A stretch of 64,000 nucleotides of DNA, taken from the NCBI GenBank assembly GCA_038216465.1, contig JBBQQC010000008.1, forward strand, positions 1-64,000, given 5' to 3'. This stretch comes from JACCZX01 sp038216465. Lineage in GTDB: Bacteria; Pseudomonadota; Gammaproteobacteria; Burkholderiales; Burkholderiaceae_F. Positions 1 through 8,264 of the stretch are shown piece by piece. Every line of letters starts with the position of its first letter. Position 1 is the first letter of the stretch. Position numbers and translations under genes: made by a program. The notes below the pieces were generated by a model that had not been told where the DNA came from, ran no database searches, and worked only from the letters and a program-made list of their open reading frames with translations.

Positions 1-792
1 CTTGAAAGCCATACGCTGCTCTTCAGCAGCATCACGCTGATGCACCGGATCTCGCCGCTCGCGTCGCAACGCGCGCATCAGATGCTGCAGGCGCTGATCG
101 AGCGCAAGCCGCGCTTGGCGGCGCCCTATGCGTGGCTGGGCAAGTGGCACGTGCTGCGCGTCACGCAGGGCTGGTCGGACGATGCTGCAAAAGACGGGCG
201 CCTGGCACTCGACAACACGAAGCGCGCGCTTGATAGAGATGCCACTTCGTCACTCGCGTTGACCGTTGAAGGACAGGTCCACACGTATGTGCTGAAGCAG
301 CTTGATGTTGCTGAGCGGCGCTACGAAGAAGCGCTGCAGTCGAATCCGAATGACGCACTGGCCTGGTTGCTGAAAGGCGCGCTGCACGCGTTTCGTGATG
401 AAGGGAAAGATGCCGTGCGTCACACTAAGCACGCATTAAAGCTGTCGCCGCTTGATCCGCTTCAGGACTACTTTGAGTCGTTAGCCGCTTCAGCAACGCT
501 TTCAACTCGAAACTATCAGAAGGCTTTCGACATGGCCAATCGATCGTTTCGCATGAACCGAACTCACGCCTCTACTTTGCGCACGATGATTGCCGCGCTC
601 TGCCGCTTAAATCGGCAAGGCGAGGCGCGCAGTTTTGCTGCGACGCTACTTGCGCTTGAGCCTAACTTTACCGTCGCTCGGTATTTGGAGCGATCACCAG
701 CTGCACGATCGGAGTTTGGCCGAGACATTGCAGATGCGCTAAAGGAAGCGGGCATTCCGACCGGTACATCAAGAGATGGGGAACAGCGATGA
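1..792 (+). CDS. TPR-repeat protein, C-terminal part (5' end outside window)
   Basis: The reading frame is open from base 1, so the gene begins before the window; the first internal ATG is at 40. The visible ~263 residues are alpha-helical with TPR-like spacing (for example A-RRYEEALQSNPNDALAW), followed by further helical pairs. This layout resembles the C-terminal TPR region of adenylate/guanylate cyclase-like or winged-helix signalling proteins, but the catalytic or DNA-binding half is not visible, so the function is only inferred. The stop codon overlaps the ATG of the next gene (ATGA at 789-792), so the two are probably translationally coupled. It may be the sensor or regulator of the haloperoxidase-like/subtilase pair downstream. 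Confidence 0.75.
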   Translation, partial: LESHTLLFSSITLMHRISPLASQRAHQMLQALIERKPRLAAPYAWLGKWHVLRVTQGWSDDAAKDGRLALDNTKRALDRDATSSLALTVEGQVHTYVLKQLDVAERRYEEALQSNPNDALAWLLKGALHAFRDEGKDAVRHTKHALKLSPLDPLQDYFESLAASATLSTRNYQKAFDMANRSFRMNRTHASTLRTMIAALCRLNRQGEARSFAATLLALEPNFTVARYLERSPAARSEFGRDIADALKEAGIPTGTSRDGEQR

Positions 793-1910
793 GTGCATTG
801 GAGGGAACAGAAGGAACCGAAGGAACTGAAGGTACAGAAGGAATTGAAGGCACAGAAGGAACTGCCCGCGCCGCCAATCGCTCTGCTGACGCATACGCGC
901 TAATTGCTCACCGTGACGGCATTGTCGGCTCCTGGAGCCCACTCGGTGTCGCGTGGCAATCAGCTGAGCTAACTGTCGGCAATCAGGCCAACCTCGGGCG
1001 CTGGGACCCACGCATTCGGCGCTTTGTCTTCGAGTCAGAACTTTTATCGAATTTGCGATTCACTATCGATCCCGCTAGCGATTCGGCCACGCTATCAGTG
1101 CTCGAATCCGCGGCTGTGGCGCCTGCATTGACCCCGAAAGCATTGGTCACGATGAAGCGGCCGACCGAAGCGACACTGAAACAGCAGGCGGTTCTCGTCA
1201 ACGGCTATGCCGATCTGCGCGCCGATCGTGCGCGCGAGATTGTCGCGCAAATGTCTCCGCAGTACGCGTTCTGGGGCTCGGTGGTGCCGCTGTATCCGGC
1301 ACGCCACCCCCGCACGCTCGAGCTGATCGGAGTTGCGCTCCGACTCGCCAAGTACGGTGAAATGCATTTCAAGAATGCGCTGGCGGTGCGACGCCCGAAC
1401 GAATACTCCCCGCAGATTCAGCCGATGATTCAAACGCCGATTCACGGTTCCTTCCCGAGCGGCCACTCGACCGAGGCCTTCACCGTGGCGCACGTTCTGA
1501 TGAAGCTGGTTGAAACAGCGCCGCCGCCGCCACTGCCGCCCACGCACGCCGTCGCGCTTACGCAGCTCCGGCAGTTGCTCATTGCGCAGGCGGCTCGGAT
1601 CGCAATCAATCGCCAAGTAGCGGGTGTGCACTACCCGGTCGATAGCATGGCGGGACAGCTTCTTGGCATGGCGCTGGCAGATCTGCTCGCACAAATGTGT
1701 TCGAACGCGGGCGCGAGCGTGAACGCCTGGTACTTCGATGGCGGCGTTTATCCTGGCACGCAGAACTTTAGCGGCAGAGAACTATTCGACCCCGCCTTGA
1801 ACGCACCCAATCCGTTGCCGAACTTCGTGACGGCATTGAACCAAGTCAACTTCATGCCGACGGCGATGCTCCCGTGGCTGTGGACGGAAGCGAAGAAAGA
1901 ATGGCCGTGA
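789..1910 (+). CDS. PAP2-superfamily / vanadium-dependent haloperoxidase-like protein
   Basis: The 373-residue protein carries the full three-part acid phosphatase/haloperoxidase signature: K195-x6-R202-P203, then PSGH at 223-226, then R275-x5-H281-x3-D285. In this family these residues bind vanadate or phosphate, and the PSGH and final histidines are catalytic. The sequence does not tell haloperoxidase from phosphatase. No signal peptide or membrane helix is seen, unlike membrane PAP2 phosphatases; this favours a soluble haloperoxidase-like enzyme. Residues 5-25 are seven Glu-Gly-Thr/Ile units encoded by a 9-bp tandem repeat. A Pro-rich loop (A-PPPPLPPT, about 244-253) follows the PSGH motif. 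The ATG overlaps the upstream stop, and the subtilase starts 11 bp downstream. Confidence 0.85.
   Translation: MSALEGTEGTEGTEGTEGIEGTEGTARAANRSADAYALIAHRDGIVGSWSPLGVAWQSAELTVGNQANLGRWDPRIRRFVFESELLSNLRFTIDPASDSATLSVLESAAVAPALTPKALVTMKRPTEATLKQQAVLVNGYADLRADRAREIVAQMSPQYAFWGSVVPLYPARHPRTLELIGVALRLAKYGEMHFKNALAVRRPNEYSPQIQPMIQTPIHGSFPSGHSTEAFTVAHVLMKLVETAPPPPLPPTHAVALTQLRQLLIAQAARIAINRQVAGVHYPVDSMAGQLLGMALADLLAQMCSNAGASVNAWYFDGGVYPGTQNFSGRELFDPALNAPNPLPNFVTALNQVNFMPTAMLPWLWTEAKKEWP
801..863 (+). repeat. 9-bp tandem repeat, 7 units, encoding (Glu-Gly-Thr/Ile)7
   Basis: Seven consecutive 9-bp units of the form GAA-GGN-ACN lie just after the start codon of the haloperoxidase-like gene. One unit has ATT (Ile) instead of ACN, and the first begins with GAG. 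Because the unit is 9 bp, gain or loss of units would keep the reading frame and change only the length of the acidic N-terminal leader. The units differ at third positions, so the array is not freshly expanded. Confidence 0.9.
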
Positions 1911-1921
1911 GGCGCTGAACG

Positions 1922-3898
1922 ATGCCGCAATCCGAACCGCCAATACCTCGCAGCGGCCCGCCTGTAAATATTTACGTCGACTGGGCGTTGGCCACCAATT
2001 TTCGATACTGCCGCCCCGGCAAGTGGGTGCCGCTTCTGGTGCAATTCGACCGCGCGACACTGACGCCCGACGATGAGCCGCTGCGGCAGTTTGCGCGATT
2101 GGATTGGCTCGGCGTTCAGTGGAAGGACGCAGTCAAGATCGCCGAGCCTTTTCTGAATCCTCCCGACTTTCTGCGGAAGTCGAAAGTCGTTGACTTCTGT
2201 GTGCTATCGGTTCTGCGCGAACGGATACGCGGGGTGGTAGCCGACGCCGGTTGGCGTAAGACAATTTTGCAGGCGGAGCTTGGTCCGCCTTCGACGCACC
2301 CGCTGCAAGCAATGACGGCGAACAACGTGAGCCAAATCGTGGACGCGGATCGCGTGCTGATCGGGGTTATCGACGAGGGTATCGCATACGCGCATGAGCG
2401 TTTTCGCGACGGACCCACAACGCGCATCGAATATCTGTGGCGACAGGACTCTGGCAGCGAACTTGATGCCGTCGCCATCAATCAGGCGTTGGCGAGGTTC
2501 ACGGTCAATGGCCGTACTGACGAAGAGCGGCTGTATCAAGCGCTCGGTGACATCGACTACTCGGTCGACGGGTTCAAAGCACTGGCGCGACGCCGCTCGC
2601 ACGGCACGCACGTGCTCGACCTGGCTGCCGGTGCAAGCAGCGGCGCGGCGCCGAAGAATCGTCCGATCGTTGCGGTCGAGCTGCCTCCGGCGATGGTCGC
2701 CGATCCTTCACTCACGCCGCTGTATGCGCACATCATGTCCGGCATCGTCTATGTGCTGTTGCGCGCCCAGCAACTCGCTGGTGGCGGGCGGCTTCCGGTG
2801 GTTGTAAACGTGAGCTACGGCCCGCATCACGGACCGCATGACGGCCAGAGTCTGTTCGAATCTCTGCTCGAGATGCTGATCGCATTGGCCAAGCCGAGTA
2901 ACACCCCCCTAACCGTTGTATTGGCAGCGGGCAATTTCAGGCAATCACGCGTACATGCGCGCCGCGTGATTCCGCGAGGCAGTCCAGCAGTTGAAATCGG
3001 TTGGCGGCTGCAGCCAGAGGATCGAACGCCGAGCTTCGTCGAGTTCTGGGCTGATGCGGGAAAATCAGCAGTCGACCTCGTGATGACCGTCACATCTCCC
3101 AGTGGCGATACGCGCACTGTGAGTGCGGCACAGCTCAACAGCGTGTTCACGTCGGCCGCCGGCGCCGAAATCTTTCGCGCTACGTACGAGCCGGTCACGA
3201 TATCGCCCGGTCGTAGCCGATTCTCTGTAATTACTGCACCGACCGCCGCCGATCCTCCGCTCGCTGCCGGGCCGCTTGCGCCTGCGGGTCAATGGATCAT
3301 CAGTCTTGTCAATCGCGGAGCCAGTGCAGTGACTGTCGAAGGATGGATCGGCCGCGATGGGCCGATCGGCGGCCGCCGTCCGCTCGGCCGCCAGTCTTAT
3401 TTCGACGATGCGACCTATGGTCGATACGACGCGACCGGTGTTGCGCTCGAGTTCGATCCCGCGCCTAATTTATCGAAGGTCTTACGCAGTGGCACTCTGA
3501 GTGGAATCGCCACCGGTGTCAGTCCGCTGGTGATAGGTGCATTCCAACGCAAGTCCAGTATGCCCACATCGTATTCGTCGATGGGGCCGGCCTCTGGAGC
3601 GGGCACGAGACAAGGACCCGATGCTCTGGCCGCCGGCGACGATTCGCTTACGTGTCCGGGCATCTTGGCGGCGGGCACTCGCAGTGGAAGTGTGGTCCCG
3701 ATGAACGGAACCAGCGTCGCCGCACCCAAGATGACGCGCTGTGTTGCGGATCAAGTCGCTGTGGGAGCTCCTGCGTTGCCGCCGCTGAATCCGCCGCCGG
3801 CCGCTGTGCCGCCTGCTCTTCAGCCAAAGGTTGTGGGTGGAGGTTTGCTGGCGGCCAGCCCTTACGTCGGCACGCCGCTGCGCAACCAACGACCGTAA
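1922..3898 (+). CDS. S8 family (subtilisin-like) serine peptidase
   Basis: The 658-residue protein has the subtilase catalytic triad in order: Asp151 in GVIDEG, His227 in SHGTHV and Ser598 in NGTSVAAP, plus an oxyanion Asn in LAAGNF. About 240 residues separate the Asn and Ser regions; that segment looks like a beta-rich insertion. The first ~140 residues precede the catalytic domain and carry no signal peptide, so either the enzyme is cytoplasmic or it is exported by a non-Sec route. The C-terminus is Pro-rich. The start ATG lies 11 bp after the haloperoxidase-like stop, with GAGG overlapping that stop as a possible ribosome binding site. It forms a unit with the two upstream genes; the substrate is unknown. 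Confidence 0.9.
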   Translation: MPQSEPPIPRSGPPVNIYVDWALATNFRYCRPGKWVPLLVQFDRATLTPDDEPLRQFARLDWLGVQWKDAVKIAEPFLNPPDFLRKSKVVDFCVLSVLRERIRGVVADAGWRKTILQAELGPPSTHPLQAMTANNVSQIVDADRVLIGVIDEGIAYAHERFRDGPTTRIEYLWRQDSGSELDAVAINQALARFTVNGRTDEERLYQALGDIDYSVDGFKALARRRSHGTHVLDLAAGASSGAAPKNRPIVAVELPPAMVADPSLTPLYAHIMSGIVYVLLRAQQLAGGGRLPVVVNVSYGPHHGPHDGQSLFESLLEMLIALAKPSNTPLTVVLAAGNFRQSRVHARRVIPRGSPAVEIGWRLQPEDRTPSFVEFWADAGKSAVDLVMTVTSPSGDTRTVSAAQLNSVFTSAAGAEIFRATYEPVTISPGRSRFSVITAPTAADPPLAAGPLAPAGQWIISLVNRGASAVTVEGWIGRDGPIGGRRPLGRQSYFDDATYGRYDATGVALEFDPAPNLSKVLRSGTLSGIATGVSPLVIGAFQRKSSMPTSYSSMGPASGAGTRQGPDALAAGDDSLTCPGILAAGTRSGSVVPMNGTSVAAPKMTRCVADQVAVGAPALPPLNPPPAAVPPALQPKVVGGGLLAASPYVGTPLRNQRP

Positions 3899-3939
3899 CC
3901 GGTTGAGCTGCGATTCACGCCCATTCGGCAGCTACTCGG

Positions 3940-4425
3940 TCATGCCGCAAGCGCCTTCTCGATGTCGGCTTCAATGTCTTCCGGCTTGGTCGTCGGCGCG
4001 TAGCGATCGATCACAGCGCCGTCCTTGCCTACCAAAAACTTGGTGAAGTTCCACTTGATCGCTTCCGATCCGAGCAATCCTTTCTTCTCCGACGTCAGAT
4101 ACTTGTACAGCGGATGCGCGTCGGCACCGTTTACGTCGACCTTGGAGAACATCGGAAACGTCACGCCGAAATTCATTTTGCAGAATTCCGCAATTTCGGT
4201 ATCGGGCCCGGGCTCCTGTTGTCCGAACTGATTGCTCGGGAAGCCGAGCACTGCGAAGCCGCGGCTCGCATACTTCTTGTGCAGCGCTTCGAGCCCTTTG
4301 TACTGCGGCGTAAAGCCGCACTGGCTCGCAGTGTTGACCACCAGCAGCACCTTGCCCTTGAAATCGGCCAGCGTGCGGGTCTTGCCGTCGATCGTTTGCG
4401 CAGAAAAATCGTAGACCGAAGTCAT
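3940..4425 (-). CDS. Glutathione peroxidase family protein
   Basis: This 161-residue protein of the GPx/BtuE family reduces hydrogen or lipid peroxides with glutathione or thioredoxin. The catalytic set is visible: Cys36 in NTASQCGFTP, Gln70 in NQFGQQEPG and Trp125 in KWNFTKF. The active residue is cysteine, not selenocysteine. There is no signal peptide, so it should be cytoplasmic. It is transcribed toward the subtilase gene, with only ~40 bp between the stops. The length is normal for the bacterial family (about 160 residues), and the ATG is preceded by a GGAGG-type ribosome binding site (cctcc on the plus strand at 4431-4435). Confidence 0.95.
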   Translation of the reverse strand: MTSVYDFSAQTIDGKTRTLADFKGKVLLVVNTASQCGFTPQYKGLEALHKKYASRGFAVLGFPSNQFGQQEPGPDTEIAEFCKMNFGVTFPMFSKVDVNGADAHPLYKYLTSEKKGLLGSEAIKWNFTKFLVGKDGAVIDRYAPTTKPEDIEADIEKALAA

Positions 4426-4492
4426 CTGTGCCTCCCGGAAGCCACGTCATTGAAGCAAACCAGTGTAGCCGGCACCCCACGAGGAACGCCGC

Positions 4493-4714
4493 TTGCTGCG
4501 ATTCATCGCCATGAACTCAAAACGGTCGAACATCGTTGCAGGCTCGCCCAAGTTGCCGCCGGAAATGTCGCCTGGCGACGAAGCACCTGCCGGCACGCCG
4601 GGCACCGGAGAAAATGTCTGCCGGATGTGCAGCGGCACGGGCCGTGTTGATGGTCACACTTGTCCCGACTGCGAGGGCAGCGGCAAGGTGATCGAAGGCG
4701 TCGGCGGCGCGTGA
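4493..4714 (+). CDS. Small CxxCxGxG zinc-ribbon-like protein
   Basis: The predicted 73-residue protein has two DnaJ-type cysteine motifs, CRMCSGTG and CPDCEGSG, 12 residues apart in its C-terminal half. Together they could form one zinc site like a half DnaJ zinc domain. The N-terminal half is Pro/Gly-rich. Two starts are possible: TTG at 4493, which has GAGG at 4481-4484 at a suitable distance, or ATG at 4511 (67 residues) without a clear ribosome binding site. The next gene, a CBS protein, starts 26 bp downstream on the same strand, so they may be cotranscribed. The function is unknown. Confidence 0.7.
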   Translation: MLRFIAMNSKRSNIVAGSPKLPPEMSPGDEAPAGTPGTGENVCRMCSGTGRVDGHTCPDCEGSGKVIEGVGGA

Positions 4715-4740
4715 TTTGAATTTGGATAACGGAGACGAGA

Positions 4741-5154
4741 ATGCAAACAATTGCCGAAGTAATGACGACCGAGGTTGAAGTAGTACGCCCCGAAGAAACG
4801 TTGCGTGACGCCGCCCGAGCCATGGCGGATCTGGATGTTGGGTCGTTGCCGGTGTGCGACGGCCGGCGCATGCTGGGAATGGTTACTGATCGCGATATCA
4901 CCATTCGAGGGGTGGCCGAAGGCAAGGGCCCGGATACCCCCGTGCGCGACGTGATGACGGATGATGTGGTGTGGTGTACCGATACGGACTCGGTCGACGA
5001 AGTTCTGCAGCAAATGTCGGACGCTCAGGTCCGCCGCATTCCAGTCGTCGATAAAGATCACCAACTAGTCGGCATAGTCGCCCTCGGCGACATTGCGTTG
5101 GAAGAGGACGACGACGTTGATGAAACGCTACGCGACATTTCGATGCCGGCGTAG
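4741..5154 (+). CDS. CBS-domain pair protein
   Basis: The 137 residues form two CBS domains (about 8-63 and 72-130), each with the typical VxPxxTLxxAxxxM and GxVTDRDI-like elements: PVCDGRRMLGMVTDRDI in the first and IPVVDKDHQLVGIVALGDI in the second. Stand-alone CBS pairs bind adenosine nucleotides and often act as energy sensors or regulators of partner proteins; the partner here is unknown. The acidic C-terminal tail contains EEDDDVDE. A GGAG ribosome binding site precedes the ATG. It lies directly after the CxxCxGxG protein on the same strand. Confidence 0.9.
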   Translation: MQTIAEVMTTEVEVVRPEETLRDAARAMADLDVGSLPVCDGRRMLGMVTDRDITIRGVAEGKGPDTPVRDVMTDDVVWCTDTDSVDEVLQQMSDAQVRRIPVVDKDHQLVGIVALGDIALEEDDDVDETLRDISMPA

Positions 5155-5209
5155 CCAGTATCACCGTCAGTGCGGTGCGTCACGCTTGCCGGTGCTGCTG
5201 TGCCCTTCT

Positions 5210-6352
5210 TTATCCCGTCAGACCCATGTGCTCGATACCCTTGTGGATACCGGCCACGCCGCCGTAGAGCTTGCTGTTCAGCTTGATGTTCAGGCGCACG
5301 TCGTTGACCGAATCGGCATTGCGCAACGCGTCTTCGTAGGAAATCTGCTCGGTCTCGTGCAGGTCGTACAGCGACTGGTCAAACGTCTGCATGCCCTGCT
5401 CGCGCGATCGCTTCATCACTTCCTTGATCTCATGGATTTCTTGCTTGAAGATCAAGTCCGCAATCAACGGAGAGTTCAGCATCAACTCGACCGCGGGAAT
5501 CCGTCCTTTGCGATCCTTGAACGGTATCAACCGCTGCGAGATCGACGCGCGCAAGTTCAGCGACAGATCCATTAGCAACTGCTGACGCCGCTCCTCAGGG
5601 AAGAAGTTGATGATGCGATCAAGCGCCTGGTTGGTGGAGTTCGCGTGCAGCGTGCACATCACCAGATGGCCTGTTTCGGCAAACGCGATCGCGTGGTCCA
5701 TGCTTTCGCGATCGCGAATCTCGCCGATCAAGATCACATCCGGCGCCTGACGCAACGTGTTCTTCAACGCCACGCCCCAGCTCTCGCAGTCAACCCCGAC
5801 TTCACGTTGCGTAATGATGCAGTTCTTGTGCTGATGCACGTATTCGATCGGATCTTCGATCGTAATGATGTGACCGTTGCTGTTCTCGTTGCGGTAGCCG
5901 ACCATCGCCGCCAGCGTGGTCGACTTGCCGGAGCCCGTGGCTCCGACCACCAGGACGATGCCACGCTTGGCCATTGCCAGCTCATTGACGATTGTTGGTA
6001 GATTCAATTCGTCGCTTGTCGGAATGTGGTCGGCGATGGTACGGAACACGATGCCGACTTTGCCCTGCTGAATGAACGCAGACACGCGAAACCGTCCGAT
6101 GCTGGTCGGGTTGATCGCGAACTGGCACTCCTTGGTCTTCTCGAACTCGGCCGCCTGCCGGTCGTTCATGATCGCGCGCACCAACTCGCCGGTGTGCTGC
6201 GACGTCAGCGGCTGGTTCGACACCGGCAACACGCGGCCATCGATCTTGAATGCCGGCGGAAATTCCGCCGTCAAAAACAAGTCCGAACCTTTTTTGCTGA
6301 TCAACAGCCGCAGCAGATCGTGTACGAACCGGGTTGCCTGATCGCGTTCCAT
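5210..6352 (-). CDS. pilU: Type IV pilus ATPase PilU
   Basis: This 380-residue secretion/pilus retraction ATPase has Walker A GATGSGKST at 137-145, an Asp box (TIEDPIE), Walker B (VILIGEIRD, about 206-214) and a His box with TLHAN. PilU is the accessory retraction motor that assists PilT in pulling in type IV pili for twitching and DNA uptake. It is told from PilT by its longer C-terminus and by lacking the AIRNLIRE motif. It follows pilT by 14 bp on the same strand, the usual pilT-pilU operon. Confidence 0.95.
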   Translation of the reverse strand: MERDQATRFVHDLLRLLISKKGSDLFLTAEFPPAFKIDGRVLPVSNQPLTSQHTGELVRAIMNDRQAAEFEKTKECQFAINPTSIGRFRVSAFIQQGKVGIVFRTIADHIPTSDELNLPTIVNELAMAKRGIVLVVGATGSGKSTTLAAMVGYRNENSNGHIITIEDPIEYVHQHKNCIITQREVGVDCESWGVALKNTLRQAPDVILIGEIRDRESMDHAIAFAETGHLVMCTLHANSTNQALDRIINFFPEERRQQLLMDLSLNLRASISQRLIPFKDRKGRIPAVELMLNSPLIADLIFKQEIHEIKEVMKRSREQGMQTFDQSLYDLHETEQISYEDALRNADSVNDVRLNIKLNSKLYGGVAGIHKGIEHMGLTG

Positions 6353-6366
6353 GTCTGCTTTCTCGG

Positions 6367-7410
6367 TTAGCCTACAAACGACTCAGGCGTCTTCGCGTAC
6401 TGGCGCGCTTCGCCGACGGTAATCACATTGCGGCGTACCAGCTCGGTCATGCAATGGTCGAGCGTCTGCATGCCAAACTGGCTGCCGGTCTGAATCATCG
6501 AGTACATCTGAGCAATCTTGTTCTCGCGAATCAGGTTGCGGATGGCGGGTGTGCCGACCATGATCTCGTGCGCGGCGACGCGTCCGCTGCCGTCTTTCAG
6601 CTTCAGCAGCGTCTGAGAAATCACGGCGACCACCGATTCGGACAACATCGCGCGCACCATTTCTTTTTCCGCCGCCGGAAACACGTCGACCACGCGGTCG
6701 ATCGTCTTTGCGGCCGACGACGTGTGCAGAGTCCCGAACACCAGGTGACCAGTCTCCGCCGCGGTCAGCGCCAGCCGAATCGTTTCCAGGTCGCGCAGCT
6801 CGCCGACCAGCACAATGTCCGGATCCTCACGTAGCGCCGAGCGCAAGGCGTTCGCGAACGACAGGGTATGCGGCCCGACTTCGCGCTGGTTAATCACCGA
6901 CTTGCGCGACTCGTGCACGAACTCGATCGGGTCCTCGATCGTCAGAATGTGCCCGTACAAATTGTTGTTGACGTGATCGACCATCGCCGCCAGCGTGGTC
7001 GACTTGCCGGAGCCGGTCGGGCCGGTGACGAGGACCAACCCGCGCGGCCTTCCGGCGAAATCGGCAAACACGCGCGGCGCCTGCAATTCCTCTAGCGACA
7101 ATACGCGCGAGGGGATTGTTCGCAGTACGGCGGCGGCGCCGCGATCCTGGTTGAAAGCGTTGACACGGAAACGCGCCAGCCCCGGCAGGTCGAACGAAAA
7201 ATCGGTCTCCAGATTTTCGTCATACTGCTTGCGCTGCGCATCGTTCATGATGTCGTAGATCATGCCGTGCACGTCTTTGTGCTCCAGCGGCGGCAGATTG
7301 ATGCGGCGTACGTCGCCATGCACGCGGATCATCGGCGGCAGCCCGGCCGACAAATGCAGGTCGGAAGCCTTGTTTTTGACGGAAAATGCGAGCAGTTCTG
7401 AGATATCCAT
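6367..7410 (-). CDS. pilT: Type IV pilus retraction ATPase PilT
   Basis: The 347-residue hexameric ATPase depolymerises type IV pili at the inner membrane. It has Walker A GPTGSGKST (130-138), Asp box TIEDPIEF, Walker B IVLVGELRD (199-207), a His box (GTLHTSSA) and the PilT-specific AIRNLIRE motif (289-296) needed for retraction. It is the first gene of a pilT-pilU pair on the minus strand and is divergent from yggS. The ~155-bp intergenic region upstream contains a short AT-rich hairpin (7490-7505). Confidence 0.97.
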   Translation of the reverse strand: MDISELLAFSVKNKASDLHLSAGLPPMIRVHGDVRRINLPPLEHKDVHGMIYDIMNDAQRKQYDENLETDFSFDLPGLARFRVNAFNQDRGAAAVLRTIPSRVLSLEELQAPRVFADFAGRPRGLVLVTGPTGSGKSTTLAAMVDHVNNNLYGHILTIEDPIEFVHESRKSVINQREVGPHTLSFANALRSALREDPDIVLVGELRDLETIRLALTAAETGHLVFGTLHTSSAAKTIDRVVDVFPAAEKEMVRAMLSESVVAVISQTLLKLKDGSGRVAAHEIMVGTPAIRNLIRENKIAQMYSMIQTGSQFGMQTLDHCMTELVRRNVITVGEARQYAKTPESFVG

Positions 7411-7489
7411 GGCGGGCGGCGTTGGCCTCGGCTTTCTGCGCTAAGGGGCGAAGCGTAGCGCGCGCAATGATTCCGGTGTTCCCATAAAA

Positions 7490-7505
7490 AAGCTAGAAAT
7501 AGCTT
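7490..7505. promoter_or_regulatory. Perfect inverted repeat with GAAA loop in the pilT-yggS divergent region
   Basis: AAGCTA and TAGCTT form a perfect 6-bp inverted repeat around GAAA, in the short AT-rich stretch between divergent pilT and yggS. It could be an operator or a small RNA hairpin. No T-run follows, so it is not an intrinsic terminator. The role is unknown. Confidence 0.3.
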
Positions 7506-7565
7506 GAAAACACAAGCCTCTAGGGTCGTTTGCTAACGACGATGCTCAGTTTGCCTACTTCCCCC

Positions 7566-8264
7566 ATGAACTTGCAAGCCAATTTGCGCGCGTTGCACGA
7601 GCGCATTACCAAGGCTGCGCGAGCCGCGGGGCGCGATCCCTCATCCGTGCGGTTGCTCGCGGTCAGCAAAGCGTTTCCAGCGAAGGTAATTGCACAGGTG
7701 GTGCAGGTCGGGCAGCGGGCCTTCGGCGAGAACTATGTGCAGGAGGCCGTGACCAAAATGGACGCGCTCGCCACCTCGCTCGCCCATGCTCTGGAGTGGC
7801 ACTTTATCGGGCCGATACAAAGCAACAAGACACGCGCGATCGCCGAGCGGTTCGACTGGGTGCAATCGATCGACCGCTTGAAAGTGGCCGAGCGGTTGTC
7901 CGAGCAGCGGCCCGCCGCGATGCCGCTGCTGAACGTGCTGCTGCAAGTCAACGTCAGCGGCGAAGCAAGCAAGGGCGGCGTTGCACCTGAACAGCTTAGA
8001 GAGCTCGCTGTGGCGGTTGGCCGCCTGCCGCACCTGCGTTTACGCGGATTGATGACGATTCCCGCGCCGGCGACCGAAGTCGCACTTCAACGGGTCGCGT
8101 TCGCCTACACGACCGATCTGTTTCGCGGGCTGCGAGCAGATGGACTGAAGCTGGACGTGTTGTCGATGGGGATGTCCGACGATCTCGAAGCGGCAATCAC
8201 CGAAGGCTCGACGATGATTCGCATCGGTACCGCCATTTTCGGCGCGCGAGCAGCCGCGCAATGA
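7566..8264 (+). CDS. yggS: YggS family pyridoxal-phosphate homeostasis protein
   Basis: This ~232-residue PLP-binding protein of the PLPHP/YggS family has a fold related to alanine racemase but no known catalytic activity, and it helps control PLP and amino/keto acid pools. The PLP lysine is K35 in LAVSKAFP; the family pattern continues with GENYVQEA, WHFIGPIQSNK, LRGLMTIP, LSMGMSDD and ITEGSTMIRIGTAIFG. The start is uncertain: in-frame TTG 7530, ATG 7542 and ATG 7566 are possible. ATG 7566 gives the usual family N-terminus. The stop overlaps the proC ATG (ATGA), a common yggS-proC arrangement. Confidence 0.95.
   Translation: MNLQANLRALHERITKAARAAGRDPSSVRLLAVSKAFPAKVIAQVVQVGQRAFGENYVQEAVTKMDALATSLAHALEWHFIGPIQSNKTRAIAERFDWVQSIDRLKVAERLSEQRPAAMPLLNVLLQVNVSGEASKGGVAPEQLRELAVAVGRLPHLRLRGLMTIPAPATEVALQRVAFAYTTDLFRGLRADGLKLDVLSMGMSDDLEAAITEGSTMIRIGTAIFGARAAAQ

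Noticed and set aside
668..1011. Minus-strand Val-Pro-Ser and Leu-Gln-rich reading frames
   Set aside because: They are the antisense of the 9-bp EGT repeat and have no independent coding support.
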